Below, piece after piece: positions 18,343-27,433 of a stretch of DNA of 47,864 nt (position 1 is the first letter of the stretch; each line of letters starts with the position of its first letter). The position numbers were made by a program, and so were the translations under genes. The notes beneath the pieces were generated by a model. The model ran no database searches, had not been told where the DNA came from, and was given only the letters and a program-made list of their open reading frames with translations. Source of the stretch: Prochlorococcus sp. AG-355-A18 (GTDB lineage Bacteria; Cyanobacteriota; Cyanobacteriia; PCC-6307; Cyanobiaceae); the NCBI GenBank assembly GCA_003280985.1, contig QCDH01000009.1, positions 1 to 47,864 on the forward strand, read 5' to 3'.

Positions 18343-19572
18343 GTGATTAGTCCAAATAGTTTACAAATTAGCAAAAGATGGTGGATTCAATTTCCTTATC
18401 ATTTGAGGTTAATAACCAAGATAAGATTTTTCGCTGCATTTGGAGCAGGAGGTGTTATTTATTTAACATCACTTATTTTTAATAACCTAGGATTATCGGC
18501 GACAGATATTGGCTTGGGATTTACCATTTCAGCAATAATTGGAACCGTAACAAGACTCTTTACAGGTAATTATCTTAATAAAACGGGAAAAATACAATTT
18601 CCGATAATTACTTCTTCAATACTAAGTATTGCTGCTAGCTTATGCCTCATTTTTTCAAGAGATACTTTTTTGTACATAATTGGACAAACATTTGTTGGGG
18701 CTGCTGCAGGAATATATTGGCCTGCTGCCGAGTTTGGGGTGCCCTATTTTTGTCATCCTATCGAAACACGTAAAGCTTATGCCCTTGTTAGAAGTTCGGA
18801 AGCTTTAGGAATATTTCTAGGGGTATTCTTAGGGGGGTATATGACGAATTTTTTTTATTCTAAATCAATATTTATAAATGATATATTTTGCATGTTAGTT
18901 ATCACGTATTTAATATCTAGAGATAGTTCTTCTATAAAAAGAAACTTAGAAAATTTTCAAAAAAAATTAGTAGATCCAATTAATCAGGGACAATTGAAAT
19001 GGAATAAAAATTCAACAATAATAATTTTATCTATTTTATTGATAACCACCTCTTTAGCCTTGATACAAGTAACTTTGCCTTTGGATCTTGTTAAAGGTGG
19101 AGTATATCGCAATGCATTAAGCAAAGAAATTATTAGTCTTATAATTTCTATTCAGTTAATTTTATTGTTATTTTTACAATGGCCTGTCGGTTCTTGGATA
19201 TCTAAGAAAGAAAGATTATTTGGCTTGAAATTTAGTTTAATAAATTTCTCTTTAGCTTCATTTTTATTATTTATTTCTAGTTATTCAAATATCCCAGCGT
19301 TTTATTTAATTTCTTTGGCGTTGATTTTAGTAAGTTTAGGGACTGCTTCATTTCTTCCAACATCAACAGATGTCGTTTTCAGAATAGCTCCTTCAAATAA
19401 AAAAGGTTTTGCACTTGCTCTACTATCACAATGTTTCGCTATGGGTTATTTTTTTGGACCATTTATTTCAGGACGCATACTAGATTTATTTGGTTATGCT
19501 TCAATAATCTGGCTTTCAATTTCTTGTTGTTGCTTTATTGCATTTACAATTCTATTTAAGAGATTATTTTAA
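18343..19572 (+). CDS. Major facilitator superfamily transporter
   Basis: 409-aa membrane protein with about 12 hydrophobic spans in two halves split by a charged loop near residues 195-225. The MFS motif-A-like loop (GNYLNKTGKIQFP) follows span 2, and a SWISKKERLFG loop occurs in the second half. The substrate is not evident; drug/metabolite exporter families fit best. GTG at 18343 is the only early start in frame, and it leaves just 2 bp to the start of the divergent hydrolase. The true start could lie downstream. The stop shares TTAA with the convergent gene. Confidence 0.82.
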   Translation: MISPNSLQISKRWWIQFPYHLRLITKIRFFAAFGAGGVIYLTSLIFNNLGLSATDIGLGFTISAIIGTVTRLFTGNYLNKTGKIQFPIITSSILSIAASLCLIFSRDTFLYIIGQTFVGAAAGIYWPAAEFGVPYFCHPIETRKAYALVRSSEALGIFLGVFLGGYMTNFFYSKSIFINDIFCMLVITYLISRDSSSIKRNLENFQKKLVDPINQGQLKWNKNSTIIILSILLITTSLALIQVTLPLDLVKGGVYRNALSKEIISLIISIQLILLLFLQWPVGSWISKKERLFGLKFSLINFSLASFLLFISSYSNIPAFYLISLALILVSLGTASFLPTSTDVVFRIAPSNKKGFALALLSQCFAMGYFFGPFISGRILDLFGYASIIWLSISCCCFIAFTILFKRLF

Positions 19573-19940
19573 TTAATCTTTTCTAATTCAATAATTCTTC
19601 TCTCTCTTAGAAATAAGAAAAAAGGTGCAGAGAATGCGAATGCTATAAGAAAAGTTCCAATGTATACAACCCACATATTCTTCATGTTTAGTTTTTTTGA
19701 TTCATTTACTATCCATATAAAAATAGCGCTTGCACCTACTAATAAGTCTCTAGAAATTGACTGAGCTGCAGGGTTTGCATTCGCTAAAGAAATGAAATTA
19801 TTTATATCAAAGCTGTTTCCATATTCCCTAGCAAATTCGAAATTTGCCAACATTGGCAGAACAGCCCCCAAAATTGATAGAAAAAGGTAAAGAAAAGATA
19901 GTATCTGTTTATTATCTTTTAAAATGTTAAATGAATTCAC
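19569..19940 (-). CDS. DUF2834-type membrane protein
   Basis: 123-aa protein with about three hydrophobic spans (~15-35, ~67-80, ~87-110). The stretch ANANPAAQSISRDLLVGASAIFIWIVNE followed by a basic loop and MWVVYIGTFLIAFAFSAPFFLFLRER fits the DUF2834 family of small membrane proteins of unknown function. It is convergent with the MFS gene, the two stops sharing TTAA, and divergent from the PfkB kinase gene 41 bp away. Confidence 0.7.
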   Translation of the reverse strand: MNSFNILKDNKQILSFLYLFLSILGAVLPMLANFEFAREYGNSFDINNFISLANANPAAQSISRDLLVGASAIFIWIVNESKKLNMKNMWVVYIGTFLIAFAFSAPFFLFLRERRIIELEKIN

Positions 19941-19981
19941 TTGTCAAAAATATTTCTTTTAATAATAGTATTTAAAAGCTT

Positions 19982-20851
19982 ATGGTTGTTGAAAAGAATA
20001 ATAAATTTGAAGGCTATAAATTTAAAAAAGGAAATTTAAATTTTGCCGTTGTTGGTCATGTTGAGTGGATAAATTTTTTAAAGGTTGATCAATTACCAAA
20101 ACCCGGAGTCATTTCTCATTCTGAACAGTCCCTTGAGTATCCAGCTGGTGGTGGATCTATTATCGCGAAAATACTTTCTGATTTAACTTTAAACCAAATT
20201 CATTTTTTTACGTCATTGGGTAATGATGATTATGGAGATAAGTGTTTCAAGATTCTCTCAAATATGGGAATAAAGTTGCATGTAGCTTGGCGTGATAGAC
20301 CAACTAGAAGAGGATTCAGTTTAATTGACTCTCAGGGTGAAAGAGCAATAACAGTTATTGGAGAAAGGTTAGCTCCAACTCATAAAGACAATTTAGAATG
20401 GAACATTTTAAAAAAAATGGACGGAATTTTTATAACTGCATCTGATTCAGAGATTTTTAAAATGGCTAGATCAGCTTCAATACTGTGTACAACACCAAGG
20501 GTAGGATTAAATACAATTAATAATTCAAATGTTCTTTTAGATGGATTAATAGGCAGTAATCTTGATCCCGGAGAAGTTTTTTCTTTTTCTGAATTATCTT
20601 TAAAACCCAAATATACTATTAAAACCGAGGGAGAGAAGGGAGGCATAATATTCCCAGGAGGAAGATATAAGGCTCTTAAAAACAAAAAATTAAAGGTTGA
20701 TTCTTATGGATGTGGTGATTCTTTTGCTGCAGGTATTCTTTATGGAATGGCATCTAAATGGGATATAGATAAAAGTTTAAATCTTGCTAAAGTAATGGGA
20801 AGAGACGCTAGTGAATTTTTCGGACCATATGCAAATAATGATGAAAAATAA
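19982..20851 (+). CDS. PfkB-family carbohydrate/nucleoside kinase
   Basis: 289-aa ribokinase-fold kinase. PfkB signature 1 is seen as YPAGGGSIIAKIL near residue 58, and signature 2 as VDSYGCGDSFAAGI with the catalytic Asp in the GCGD anion hole. ITVIGERLAPT lies between them. It phosphorylates a sugar or nucleoside hydroxyl with ATP; the substrate cannot be told here. The protein is slightly shorter than ribokinase. Confidence 0.85.
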   Translation: MVVEKNNKFEGYKFKKGNLNFAVVGHVEWINFLKVDQLPKPGVISHSEQSLEYPAGGGSIIAKILSDLTLNQIHFFTSLGNDDYGDKCFKILSNMGIKLHVAWRDRPTRRGFSLIDSQGERAITVIGERLAPTHKDNLEWNILKKMDGIFITASDSEIFKMARSASILCTTPRVGLNTINNSNVLLDGLIGSNLDPGEVFSFSELSLKPKYTIKTEGEKGGIIFPGGRYKALKNKKLKVDSYGCGDSFAAGILYGMASKWDIDKSLNLAKVMGRDASEFFGPYANNDEK

Positions 20852-20867
20852 TTGAATTAACAATTAC

Positions 20868-21059
20868 ATGAGCAATCTAGATAATAAAAATAAAAATATT
20901 CTTGTAGAAAATATTATTGTTTTCTTTTTATTTACTGTTTTTTTGGTTTTTAAATCTTTGAAAACTTTATCTAGAATTTTTACTTATGGAATCTTAAGAA
21001 AAGAAATATTAACTACTAAAAGTAACTTAGGCGTAGATATTAAAATAAAAATTAAATAG
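20868..21059 (+). CDS. Small single-span membrane protein
   Basis: 63-aa hypothetical protein with one hydrophobic stretch (NIIVFFLFTVFLVFKSL, ~15-31) flanked by a polar N-terminus and a basic C-terminus. It lies 16 bp after the PfkB kinase and 3 bp before the next gene, so all three are probably co-transcribed. No family recognised. Confidence 0.55.
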   Translation: MSNLDNKNKNILVENIIVFFLFTVFLVFKSLKTLSRIFTYGILRKEILTTKSNLGVDIKIKIK

Positions 21060-21062
21060 TTA

Positions 21063-21416
21063 ATGAATATATTTTTATTTTTTCTAATTTTAGGACTTAT
21101 TTTTTTAATCTACAAAAAAATTAAATCTAAAAAACCAAAGAACTTAAAATTAAACAAATTTAAAAATAAACTTCAAAGCACGCAAACAAATATTGAAAGA
21201 ATTTTTTTAAGAGAGGAAGAAAAAACCTTTTCAAACCCTAATATAAATATCTATATTGGGAGTTATGATAACGAAGAAAATATTAATAGAAAATCTAATA
21301 TTCACCGAGCAAGGCTTTCAAAATTTAACAAATCCAAATTAAATGGTGAAATGATATTTCAAGATGATGAACAAAGGATTTATAAATTTAATAATGGTAA
21401 GAAAGTTTATTTATAA
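21063..21416 (+). CDS. Hypothetical protein with N-terminal membrane anchor
   Basis: 117-aa protein with an N-terminal hydrophobic anchor (residues 2-17) followed by a very basic region (KKIKSKKPKNLKLNKFKNK) and a polar C-terminal half ending MIFQDDEQRIYKFNNGKKVYL. The topology suggests a cytoplasmic domain tethered to a membrane. No family recognised. It is convergent with the pentapeptide-repeat gene 23 bp away. Confidence 0.6.
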   Translation: MNIFLFFLILGLIFLIYKKIKSKKPKNLKLNKFKNKLQSTQTNIERIFLREEEKTFSNPNINIYIGSYDNEENINRKSNIHRARLSKFNKSKLNGEMIFQDDEQRIYKFNNGKKVYL

Positions 21417-21439
21417 AAAGTTTACTTATAGTTTTTGTT

Positions 21440-21958
21440 CTAACTACACTCAAGACTTTCTCTGGTTGAAACGCCTGTTGTTGGATTGATACCATCTGCA
21501 ATTTCACAAAGATTTCTTTGATCTTCGCTGTCAAGGATAGCGTAAGAAAAATCTGCTCCTTCTATTTGAGCTCCTGCAAAACTGCTACCTGATGCGATCA
21601 TATTTATTAAAACAGCATTTCTAAGATCTGTTTTTTGGAAATTAACTCGATCAGAAAGAGTATCGGTCAGGTCGATTCCATTTAAATTAGAACCTTTTAA
21701 ATCAGATAGGGTTAAGGTTGTTCCATGTAAATCAACGTCACTAAAATCTGCATCTCTTGCTACTGCTCCAGCTATAGATGACAAATGAAGATCCTCTCCA
21801 TGGAAATCAAATCCTGTAATATTAGATCTTACATAACTTGGAACTTCATCTCCCTCGCCCTTAACAGCTACATTTGCCCCAGCAAAAACTGGAGAGGATA
21901 AAACTAAGAAAGAAAAAGTAATGCATAAAAGATATTTTATAAATCTAAAAAATTTCAT
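21440..21958 (-). CDS. Exported pentapeptide-repeat protein
   Basis: 172-aa protein with a signal peptide cut near SPVFA-GA (residue 27). About residues 50-140 are pentapeptide repeats of the A(D/N)LXX type, seen in [26 protein letters not shown] and [16 protein letters not shown], expected to form a quadrilateral beta-helix. The C-terminus has two Cys. It is likely lumenal or periplasmic; many cyanobacterial relatives are thylakoid-lumen proteins of unknown role. Confidence 0.82.
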   Translation of the reverse strand: MKFFRFIKYLLCITFSFLVLSSPVFAGANVAVKGEGDEVPSYVRSNITGFDFHGEDLHLSSIAGAVARDADFSDVDLHGTTLTLSDLKGSNLNGIDLTDTLSDRVNFQKTDLRNAVLINMIASGSSFAGAQIEGADFSYAILDSEDQRNLCEIADGINPTTGVSTRESLECS

Positions 21959-22041
21959 ACTAGAGAATTCGGATATTATTATTTTATAACAATTAGATAA
22001 TTTTTTAAATCGATGAATAAATTTAGAATCCCTTTTTAAGA

Positions 22042-22563
22042 TTATTTAACACTATAAATTTTGAATCTAGGCTCTAAATTAGTTATACAATCTAGAAGTT
22101 TTTTATTATCTTTGCTATTGGTAACTTTGAATTCAGATTCAACCGTACCACTTTTATCTCTAATGGCTTGATTTAAAACTATGGAACCGTTTTCGTCAGA
22201 TACCGATCTATGAAAAGTTCCTCTAGGTATCCTTAAAATATATCCGCAAGATTCTAATCTAACTTTATAAAAAGGATAATCCCAACCAAAATTTACAAGA
22301 AAAAATGTTCTACCCCCAGAGATGGCTAATAGATTATCTTCTTGATTGTGATGTATGTAAAATTGCCAATTGTTAAAATCTTCATCATTTGGAGGACTAA
22401 CTGCAGGACCACTGTGAATAACTAGATCTCTATAATTTGATTCATTAACACTAATATCAAAAAATCTTACATCTTTTGTATCGCGAAATTTTTCATAACT
22501 TATCAATTCAAACATTTTTGATTTATTTGATTTGATAACTGGAATTTCTAAACTTGAGTTCAA
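22042..22563 (-). CDS. Cupin-like hypothetical protein
   Basis: 173-aa soluble protein. [25 protein letters not shown] with two His and a Glu, then [22 protein letters not shown] with a further His, matches the two-motif layout of a metal-binding cupin barrel. The spacing suggests the fold but not an activity. It lies upstream of nothing on its own strand within 80 bp and is separated from the transglutaminase gene by 124 bp. Confidence 0.6.
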   Translation of the reverse strand: MNSSLEIPVIKSNKSKMFELISYEKFRDTKDVRFFDISVNESNYRDLVIHSGPAVSPPNDEDFNNWQFYIHHNQEDNLLAISGGRTFFLVNFGWDYPFYKVRLESCGYILRIPRGTFHRSVSDENGSIVLNQAIRDKSGTVESEFKVTNSKDNKKLLDCITNLEPRFKIYSVK

Positions 22564-22687
22564 TTTTCTTTAAAGATTAAACAAATGAAAACAGATATAT
22601 TCATCTAAGAACGTATCAATTAACACTAAAAAAGAAACATATTATTATTTATATTTTTCGTCATTTAAAAGATTAAAAATTTAATCT

Positions 22688-23545
22688 TTATTTAATCTCA
22701 AGAGGTTTAATTTCCCAGGATAAAGTATTTTCTAGATTATTTTTTCCTATAAAGTTTCCTGAAATTACAGAGGTTAAATTAGATTTTGAAGATGATACCA
22801 ATGTTAAATATCTATCATCTATTAATCCTTTCCCGCTTGGATCAAAACCCCTCCAACCAGCACCTGGAATATATAATTCAGCCCAAGCGTGTAAATCCAA
22901 CTCAGATGGTAACGGATCTTCAAAATGATAACCACTTACAAACCTACTTGGGATACCTATAGACCTGCAAGCTTCAACCATGAGCATTGCTAAGTCTCTG
23001 CATGAACCTATACGTTCTCTAAGTGTTCTGCTAGCCGGCCATGCTGGACCTGTATGCCTTTTGGTATATTTAACCCGATCTTGAATAATCTCTATTAACT
23101 GGTAAGTAAATGATAATGCGTTATTAATGCTTCCTGCTAAGGCTTCTTGGGCAAGTTCTACAGCAGAGGGGTCGTGTTGTCCATTAGGCATCCATCCCTC
23201 TAATGCTCCCTGCAAATCTCTGTTAATAATACTTCTACAAAAAGGTAATGTTAAATCTCTATTTTTAACTCCATCAATAATGTTTGGATGTTTAATAGTT
23301 TCAACTTCACTGATTGATTCAATAATTAAATTATCTGTTAATCCATTGAATCTGATTCTATTAATCTCTTCTCCGCTGGCAGCAAGTAATGGATAAATAA
23401 TTTCTGGTTCTGGGGTTATTTTTAATTCAAAATTCTTTAGCTTTTGGAATCCATTTGACCTTGGCTTTATACATAATCTATGCTCGCCTAATTGAACAGG
23501 GTCTTCGTATTTATATTCAAGTTTGTGAATGTATTTAATTCTCAT
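22688..23545 (-). CDS. Transglutaminase-like cysteine protease/amidase
   Basis: 285-aa protein with the N-terminal beta region typical of bacterial transglutaminase-like proteins (residues 1-85) and a papain-fold core. The catalytic triad is visible: Cys182 in GSCRDLAMLM, His219 in LHAWAEL and Asp235 in WRGFDPS. Such proteins cleave or form amide bonds. It is the last gene of a three-gene unit with alpha-E and circularly permuted ATP-grasp proteins, 11 bp after alpha-E. The combination suggests it trims or remodels the product of the ATP-grasp enzyme. Confidence 0.86.
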   Translation of the reverse strand: MRIKYIHKLEYKYEDPVQLGEHRLCIKPRSNGFQKLKNFELKITPEPEIIYPLLAASGEEINRIRFNGLTDNLIIESISEVETIKHPNIIDGVKNRDLTLPFCRSIINRDLQGALEGWMPNGQHDPSAVELAQEALAGSINNALSFTYQLIEIIQDRVKYTKRHTGPAWPASRTLRERIGSCRDLAMLMVEACRSIGIPSRFVSGYHFEDPLPSELDLHAWAELYIPGAGWRGFDPSGKGLIDDRYLTLVSSSKSNLTSVISGNFIGKNNLENTLSWEIKPLEIK

Positions 23546-23556
23546 TAATAGACTTA

Positions 23557-24498
23557 TTAATTAATAAAATATTTCTCTTGAATGAGATCATTTAATTTAT
23601 TTAAATCCATTTGCAATGAATCGATTGCCTCATGTAAACCATCATTAATTATATCTTCAATTCTGATATAACTCCACTTTGCTTTAAGCAAACCTCTCAT
23701 GCATTCTAATTCTGAAGGATTTTCAGTTCTTGGAGAGGTATCTATTGTTTTAAGAGTATTGCTTATCCCATCAAGACAATATCTTACTGATCTAGGGAAA
23801 ATTGGATCAAGTAAAAGAAATCTCGCAACTGAATTAGGCTTTATAGAATTTTGCACTGCTTTCCTAAACATTTGATAAGCTCCAGCTGAACGTAAAAGTG
23901 CAATCCATTGCAGCTCATCAAGAACTCCTCCAAGTTCATCTAAGCTTGGTAGGAGTAAATAATATTTAACATCTAAAATTCTGGATGTTTTGTCAGCTCT
24001 TTCGATTAATCTACCAAGAATGCTGAATCTCCAGGCAAGATCTTTGCTAAGAGTCGCATCTGTAATTCCATAAAAAAGCTGACATTCCCTCCTTATTTCA
24101 CTTAATTGTTCTTGTCTTGGTTTATTCCATATTGCCTCTCCTTCTTGCATATTCCAATATAAAATATTAATCTGTTCCCACATTTCTGTGGTCATGACAT
24201 CTCTGATTTGTCTTGCATTTTCTCTTGCCATTTGAATGCAAGAAATTATGCTATTTGGATTTAAACGATCTCTTATTAAAAAATTAATAACGTCATCAGG
24301 TTTTTTCTCTGGGAATCTTTTATCAAAAGATTCTCTGTCACTAGAAGCGTCAATTAACGGTAGCCAGGGTTCTGCACTTCCTGGGGGACAATCTAATGAC
24401 ATTGCTTCGCTTACTTCCACGAAACGAGATATGTTTTCAGCACGTTCTAAATAACGATTGATCCAATAAAGAGATTCTGCTACACGACTTAAAAGCAT
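23557..24498 (-). CDS. Alpha-E domain protein (DUF403)
   Basis: 313-aa all-helical protein of the bacterial alpha-E family. The start MLLSRVAESLYWINRYLERAENISR is characteristic; conserved Arg/Glu pairs recur, as in RLIERADKTSRILD. No catalytic residues are known. The family almost always occurs beside or fused to circularly permuted ATP-grasp proteins and transglutaminases, as here: 2 bp after the ATP-grasp gene and 11 bp before the transglutaminase gene. Confidence 0.9.
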   Translation of the reverse strand: MLLSRVAESLYWINRYLERAENISRFVEVSEAMSLDCPPGSAEPWLPLIDASSDRESFDKRFPEKKPDDVINFLIRDRLNPNSIISCIQMARENARQIRDVMTTEMWEQINILYWNMQEGEAIWNKPRQEQLSEIRRECQLFYGITDATLSKDLAWRFSILGRLIERADKTSRILDVKYYLLLPSLDELGGVLDELQWIALLRSAGAYQMFRKAVQNSIKPNSVARFLLLDPIFPRSVRYCLDGISNTLKTIDTSPRTENPSELECMRGLLKAKWSYIRIEDIINDGLHEAIDSLQMDLNKLNDLIQEKYFIN

Positions 24499-24500
24499 AA

Positions 24501-25943
24501 TTATTTACCTACAACCCATGTATCTTTGCATCCTCCACCTTGAGAAGAATTAACGACTAATGATCCTTTTTTTAATGCTACTCTCGTTAGCCCGCCTGGA
24601 CTAACCCATGAATCTTTTCCTCTTAAGATATATGGTCTTAAATCAACATGACATGGATATAGTTCTCCATCACATAACGATGGCACGGTAGATAATTCTA
24701 ATGTTGGTTGTGCTATGAAATTTCTAGGATTATTTTTAATTTTATTGGCGAATTCTTCTATCTCACTCGTTGTTGAGTGAGGGCCAATTAACATTCCATA
24801 ACCCCCAGCTTCTGCGACAGACTTAACAACAAGTTTTGATAAATTATCTAGAACATATTCACGATCCTTTTGATAATGACAAATATACGTTTCTACATTT
24901 TTAATAATAATATCTTCATCAAGATAATATTTAATCATTTTGGGAACAAAAGAATAAATCATTTTGTCATCTGCTATTCCAGTGCCTGGTGCATTTGCTA
25001 AAGCAACATGACCTGCTTTAAAAACATCAAGTAATCCGCTAACACCAAGGCAGGAATCTTTTCTGAAATTAAGAGGATCTAAGAAATCATCATCAATTCG
25101 CCTGTAAATGACATCTACTCTTTTTAATCCAGAGGTAGTTTTTAAATATACATAATCATCATTACAAACTAAGTCATGACCTTGAACTAGTTGGATGCCC
25201 ATTTCTTGCGCTAGATAACTATGTTCGAAATAAGCACTATTAAAAATTCCTGGAGTTAGTAGAACAATTTTGGGAGTGTCAGTCCAAACTGCAAGTTCTT
25301 GAAGCGTTTTTAAAAGATATGATGGATATTCATCAATTGGTTTTACTATTCTTCCTGAGAAAAGATTAGGAAAAATATTTTTCATAACTAATCTATTTTC
25401 TAAAAAATAAGCAACCCCAGAAGGGCACCTTAAATTATCTTCTAAAACATGCCAATCTCCTTTCCTATCCCTTATTAAATCAAGTCCTGAAATTTGACAC
25501 CATTTATTTAGTGGAGGTTTGAAACCTATCATTTGAGGTCTCCAACCTTCTGAACTCTCTATTAATTCTCTTGGAATTATTCCATCATTTATTATTTTTT
25601 GAGAATTATAAATATCATCTAGAAATAAATCTATTGCCTCAAGCCTTTGTTTTAGGCCTTTTTCTAACGTTACCCAATCATCTTTACTAATTATTCTGGG
25701 AAGTGGATCAAAAGGTAATATTCTCTCAGTACCTTTTAAACCAGTATCGTTTAATCTAAAAGTTGCACCATGTCTTAGTAATAATTTTTTTGCGGCAGAG
25801 TGATTCCTGTTTAATTCTTCAAGTCCCATATTATCTAAAGATGAAAGAAGTGGAATCAATATTTCTCTAGCAGAGTTAACATTGTCCTTAAAGTATTCAT
25901 CAAAACTATTTTTAGGCTGATAACTTGAAAACATATATTTCAT
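24501..25943 (-). CDS. Circularly permuted ATP-grasp protein (DUF404/DUF407)
   Basis: 480-aa protein of the type-2 circularly permuted ATP-grasp family. It has LPFDPLPRIISKDDWVTLEKGL, a GDWHVLEDNLRCPSG motif with likely Mg/ATP-binding acidic residues, VIYRRIDDDFLDP, ANAPGTGIADDK and VVKSVAEAGGYGMLIGP. Family members are predicted to ligate an amine to a carboxylate with ATP, making a short peptide or amide; the substrate is unknown. It is first gene of the operon, with only 2 bp to alpha-E. Start ATG at 25943 is used; ATG at 25934 is equally possible. Confidence 0.9.
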   Translation of the reverse strand: MKYMFSSYQPKNSFDEYFKDNVNSAREILIPLLSSLDNMGLEELNRNHSAAKKLLLRHGATFRLNDTGLKGTERILPFDPLPRIISKDDWVTLEKGLKQRLEAIDLFLDDIYNSQKIINDGIIPRELIESSEGWRPQMIGFKPPLNKWCQISGLDLIRDRKGDWHVLEDNLRCPSGVAYFLENRLVMKNIFPNLFSGRIVKPIDEYPSYLLKTLQELAVWTDTPKIVLLTPGIFNSAYFEHSYLAQEMGIQLVQGHDLVCNDDYVYLKTTSGLKRVDVIYRRIDDDFLDPLNFRKDSCLGVSGLLDVFKAGHVALANAPGTGIADDKMIYSFVPKMIKYYLDEDIIIKNVETYICHYQKDREYVLDNLSKLVVKSVAEAGGYGMLIGPHSTTSEIEEFANKIKNNPRNFIAQPTLELSTVPSLCDGELYPCHVDLRPYILRGKDSWVSPGGLTRVALKKGSLVVNSSQGGGCKDTWVVGK

Positions 25944-26071
25944 CGTTTAGTAACTTTTACTTTAGCTTTATATCTTTATTCGTATTTATGGCTACCAAAA
26001 ATAATATCTCTTGACTAGATCTATATCATTATTTTGATCATTGAAGTATATTTCTTAAAAATCTAAAATGC

Positions 26072-26308
26072 ATGAGTTCTAGTAATTGGCAATTTGTTTT
26101 TTTTAGATATTTCGCAAGCTTTCTCTTTATCCTCTCTCATAGTTTGTTGGTTCTTAATCATCTACCAGTAGGGGCGGCACTTCACGGACTTGGGGAAGTT
26201 TTTATTGCGCCTTGGGCTTTTAAGGAAAGAGCATGGGATCTTGTTATTATTGCAGTTTTATTTTTCTTCTTCGATATCTGGGGACTTATAAACACTCCTT
26301 GGAATTAA
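26072..26308 (+). CDS. Small membrane protein
   Basis: 78-aa protein with two or three hydrophobic segments: FFRYFASFLFILSHSLLVL, a middle GAALHGLGEVFIAPWAF and LVIIAVLFFFFDIWGLI. The Gly/His/Trp-rich middle is unusually well defined and looks conserved rather than random. No function known to me. It is divergent from the ATP-grasp operon, 128 bp away. Confidence 0.65.
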   Translation: MSSSNWQFVFFRYFASFLFILSHSLLVLNHLPVGAALHGLGEVFIAPWAFKERAWDLVIIAVLFFFFDIWGLINTPWN

Positions 26309-26353
26309 CTGATATTATTTATTTACTAATTCTGGGGAAAATCATAACAAAAC

Positions 26354-26575
26354 ATGAATTCTTATTTTAATCAAATTTATAAAATAATTTTTCTTATATT
26401 ACTTACGAATAGTTCCAGTTTATATGCACATAATTTATTTAATGGTGGTTGCAAAGAACATTGTGGGCATAAAGTTAAAGTAATAAGTAATAAAAACAAA
26501 TTAAAAAATATTGATGATCAAATAAATATTGAAAGTAAAAATTCTTGTTTAAATAAATCACTTTGTAGAGGTTGA
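26354..26575 (+). CDS. Small exported Cys-rich hypothetical protein
   Basis: 73-aa protein with a signal peptide (residues 1-25, ending SLYAHN). The mature part has GGCKEHCGHKVKV and two more Cys near the end. The closely spaced Cys and His residues could bind a metal or form disulfides. Function unknown. Confidence 0.55.
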   Translation: MNSYFNQIYKIIFLILLTNSSSLYAHNLFNGGCKEHCGHKVKVISNKNKLKNIDDQINIESKNSCLNKSLCRG

Positions 26576-26608
26576 CCTCTTGAGATTTTTTTAATTGTTT
26601 TATGAGGT

Positions 26609-26875
26609 TTATTCTTTGATAATTATCATTAAATTACCATTTGCTTGATAATTTTTATTAGGAGGATTTATTTGATTTTTAATTAAAAAAATAAAAGTAT
26701 AAATCAACGGTAGAAGTAATGATGAAGCAGCAACTAAAGCGATTATCTGGTTTAACCTAATATATGGTTTTTTTACGAGATCCTCTCCGCATAATCCACA
26801 AATCAAATTCCCTTTTAAGGATTGTTTTTGAAATTGATATTTAGGATTGCAATATGGGCAATAATATCGAACCAT
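26609..26875 (-). CDS. Zinc-ribbon membrane protein
   Basis: 88-aa protein with an N-terminal zinc-ribbon-like pair, CPYC (6-9) and CGLC (26-29 region), followed by one membrane span (~47-66, ALVAASSLLLPLIYTFIFLI) and a short polar tail. Such ribbon-plus-span proteins are common and uncharacterised. It is convergent with the exported Cys-rich protein gene. Confidence 0.6.
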   Translation of the reverse strand: MVRYYCPYCNPKYQFQKQSLKGNLICGLCGEDLVKKPYIRLNQIIALVAASSLLLPLIYTFIFLIKNQINPPNKNYQANGNLMIIIKE

Positions 26876-26935
26876 TTTTAAATTTTCTTGTTTTAATCAT
26901 TATCTATAAAACTAGAAGAAAGTCATCTTATTAAA

Positions 26936-26963
26936 AAAGAGGGCTAATTTAAGCCCTCTTTTA
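26936..26963. terminator. Bidirectional intrinsic terminator
   Basis: A 10-bp perfect stem AAAGAGGGCT/AGCCCTCTTT with loop AATTTA. The run of Ts is better on the minus strand (six) than on the plus strand (four), so it may mainly stop leftward transcription coming from the gene-poor region to the right. Confidence 0.75.
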
Positions 26964-27433
26964 TCTCTTACTTAATTTTTTTTACTGAAGTTATTAACGC
27001 ACCTAAATCATGGATCCTTGTTGCTAACCTCTTTTAAGCTAATGCTCACCAAAATTAACTAATTGTCTTTAACTGGGGCAAAAACTCTAGAATTAAGCTT
27101 GTTTCTTAAAGGGCACCTAAACGATGCAGAAGAAGGAAGCTTAGACATTAATAAAAAATAATTGGAGCAGTTAATTAAATTAGTTCGGTTTATTCCGAAA
27201 TTTCAGGCAGGCTATCGATCATTTTGAAAGACCTCCTAGAACTCAACAATTTAAAATTAGGAAAATATTTCTCTAAAGACAATCCGTTTTTATACGCATT
27301 GCTTTTTAAATAAAAATGTCCGAGAGTAGTAATCAATCGTGCTAATTTTTTGAGATATTTTTAGTAAGTTTTGCTTATTTCATTTGATATTTAATTCGTC
27401 TATCTTAATTTTAAATAATTGAGGAATTCTTTT
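26964..27433. other. 470-bp spacer without a convincing gene
   Basis: No ORF above about 35 codons is persuasive here. The plus frame through 27063-27161 reads TTG then 31 codons (LTGAKTLELSLFLKGHLNDA), bounded by stops, and the same frame continues for 21 more sense codons to a stop at 27227. On the minus strand a strong AGGAGG precedes a 10-codon ORF. This could be a decayed gene or hold an unannotated RNA. A weak hairpin TTCGG/CCGAA occurs near 27183. Confidence 0.4.

Noticed and set aside
17985-18350. 121-codon plus-strand frame opposite the alpha/beta hydrolase
   Set aside because: It is antisense to a clear signal-peptide hydrolase; the sequence is Ser/Leu/Asn-rich as expected for a shadow.
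26616-26634. Palindrome TGATAATTATCA resembling a metal-regulator box
   Set aside because: It lies in the 3' coding end of a minus-strand gene, lacks the central spacer base of a Zur/Fur box, and has no start codon suitably placed.
27063-27161. 32-codon TTG frame as a protein gene
   Set aside because: No ribosome-binding site, a rare start and stops immediately before and after; left as part of the unexplained spacer.
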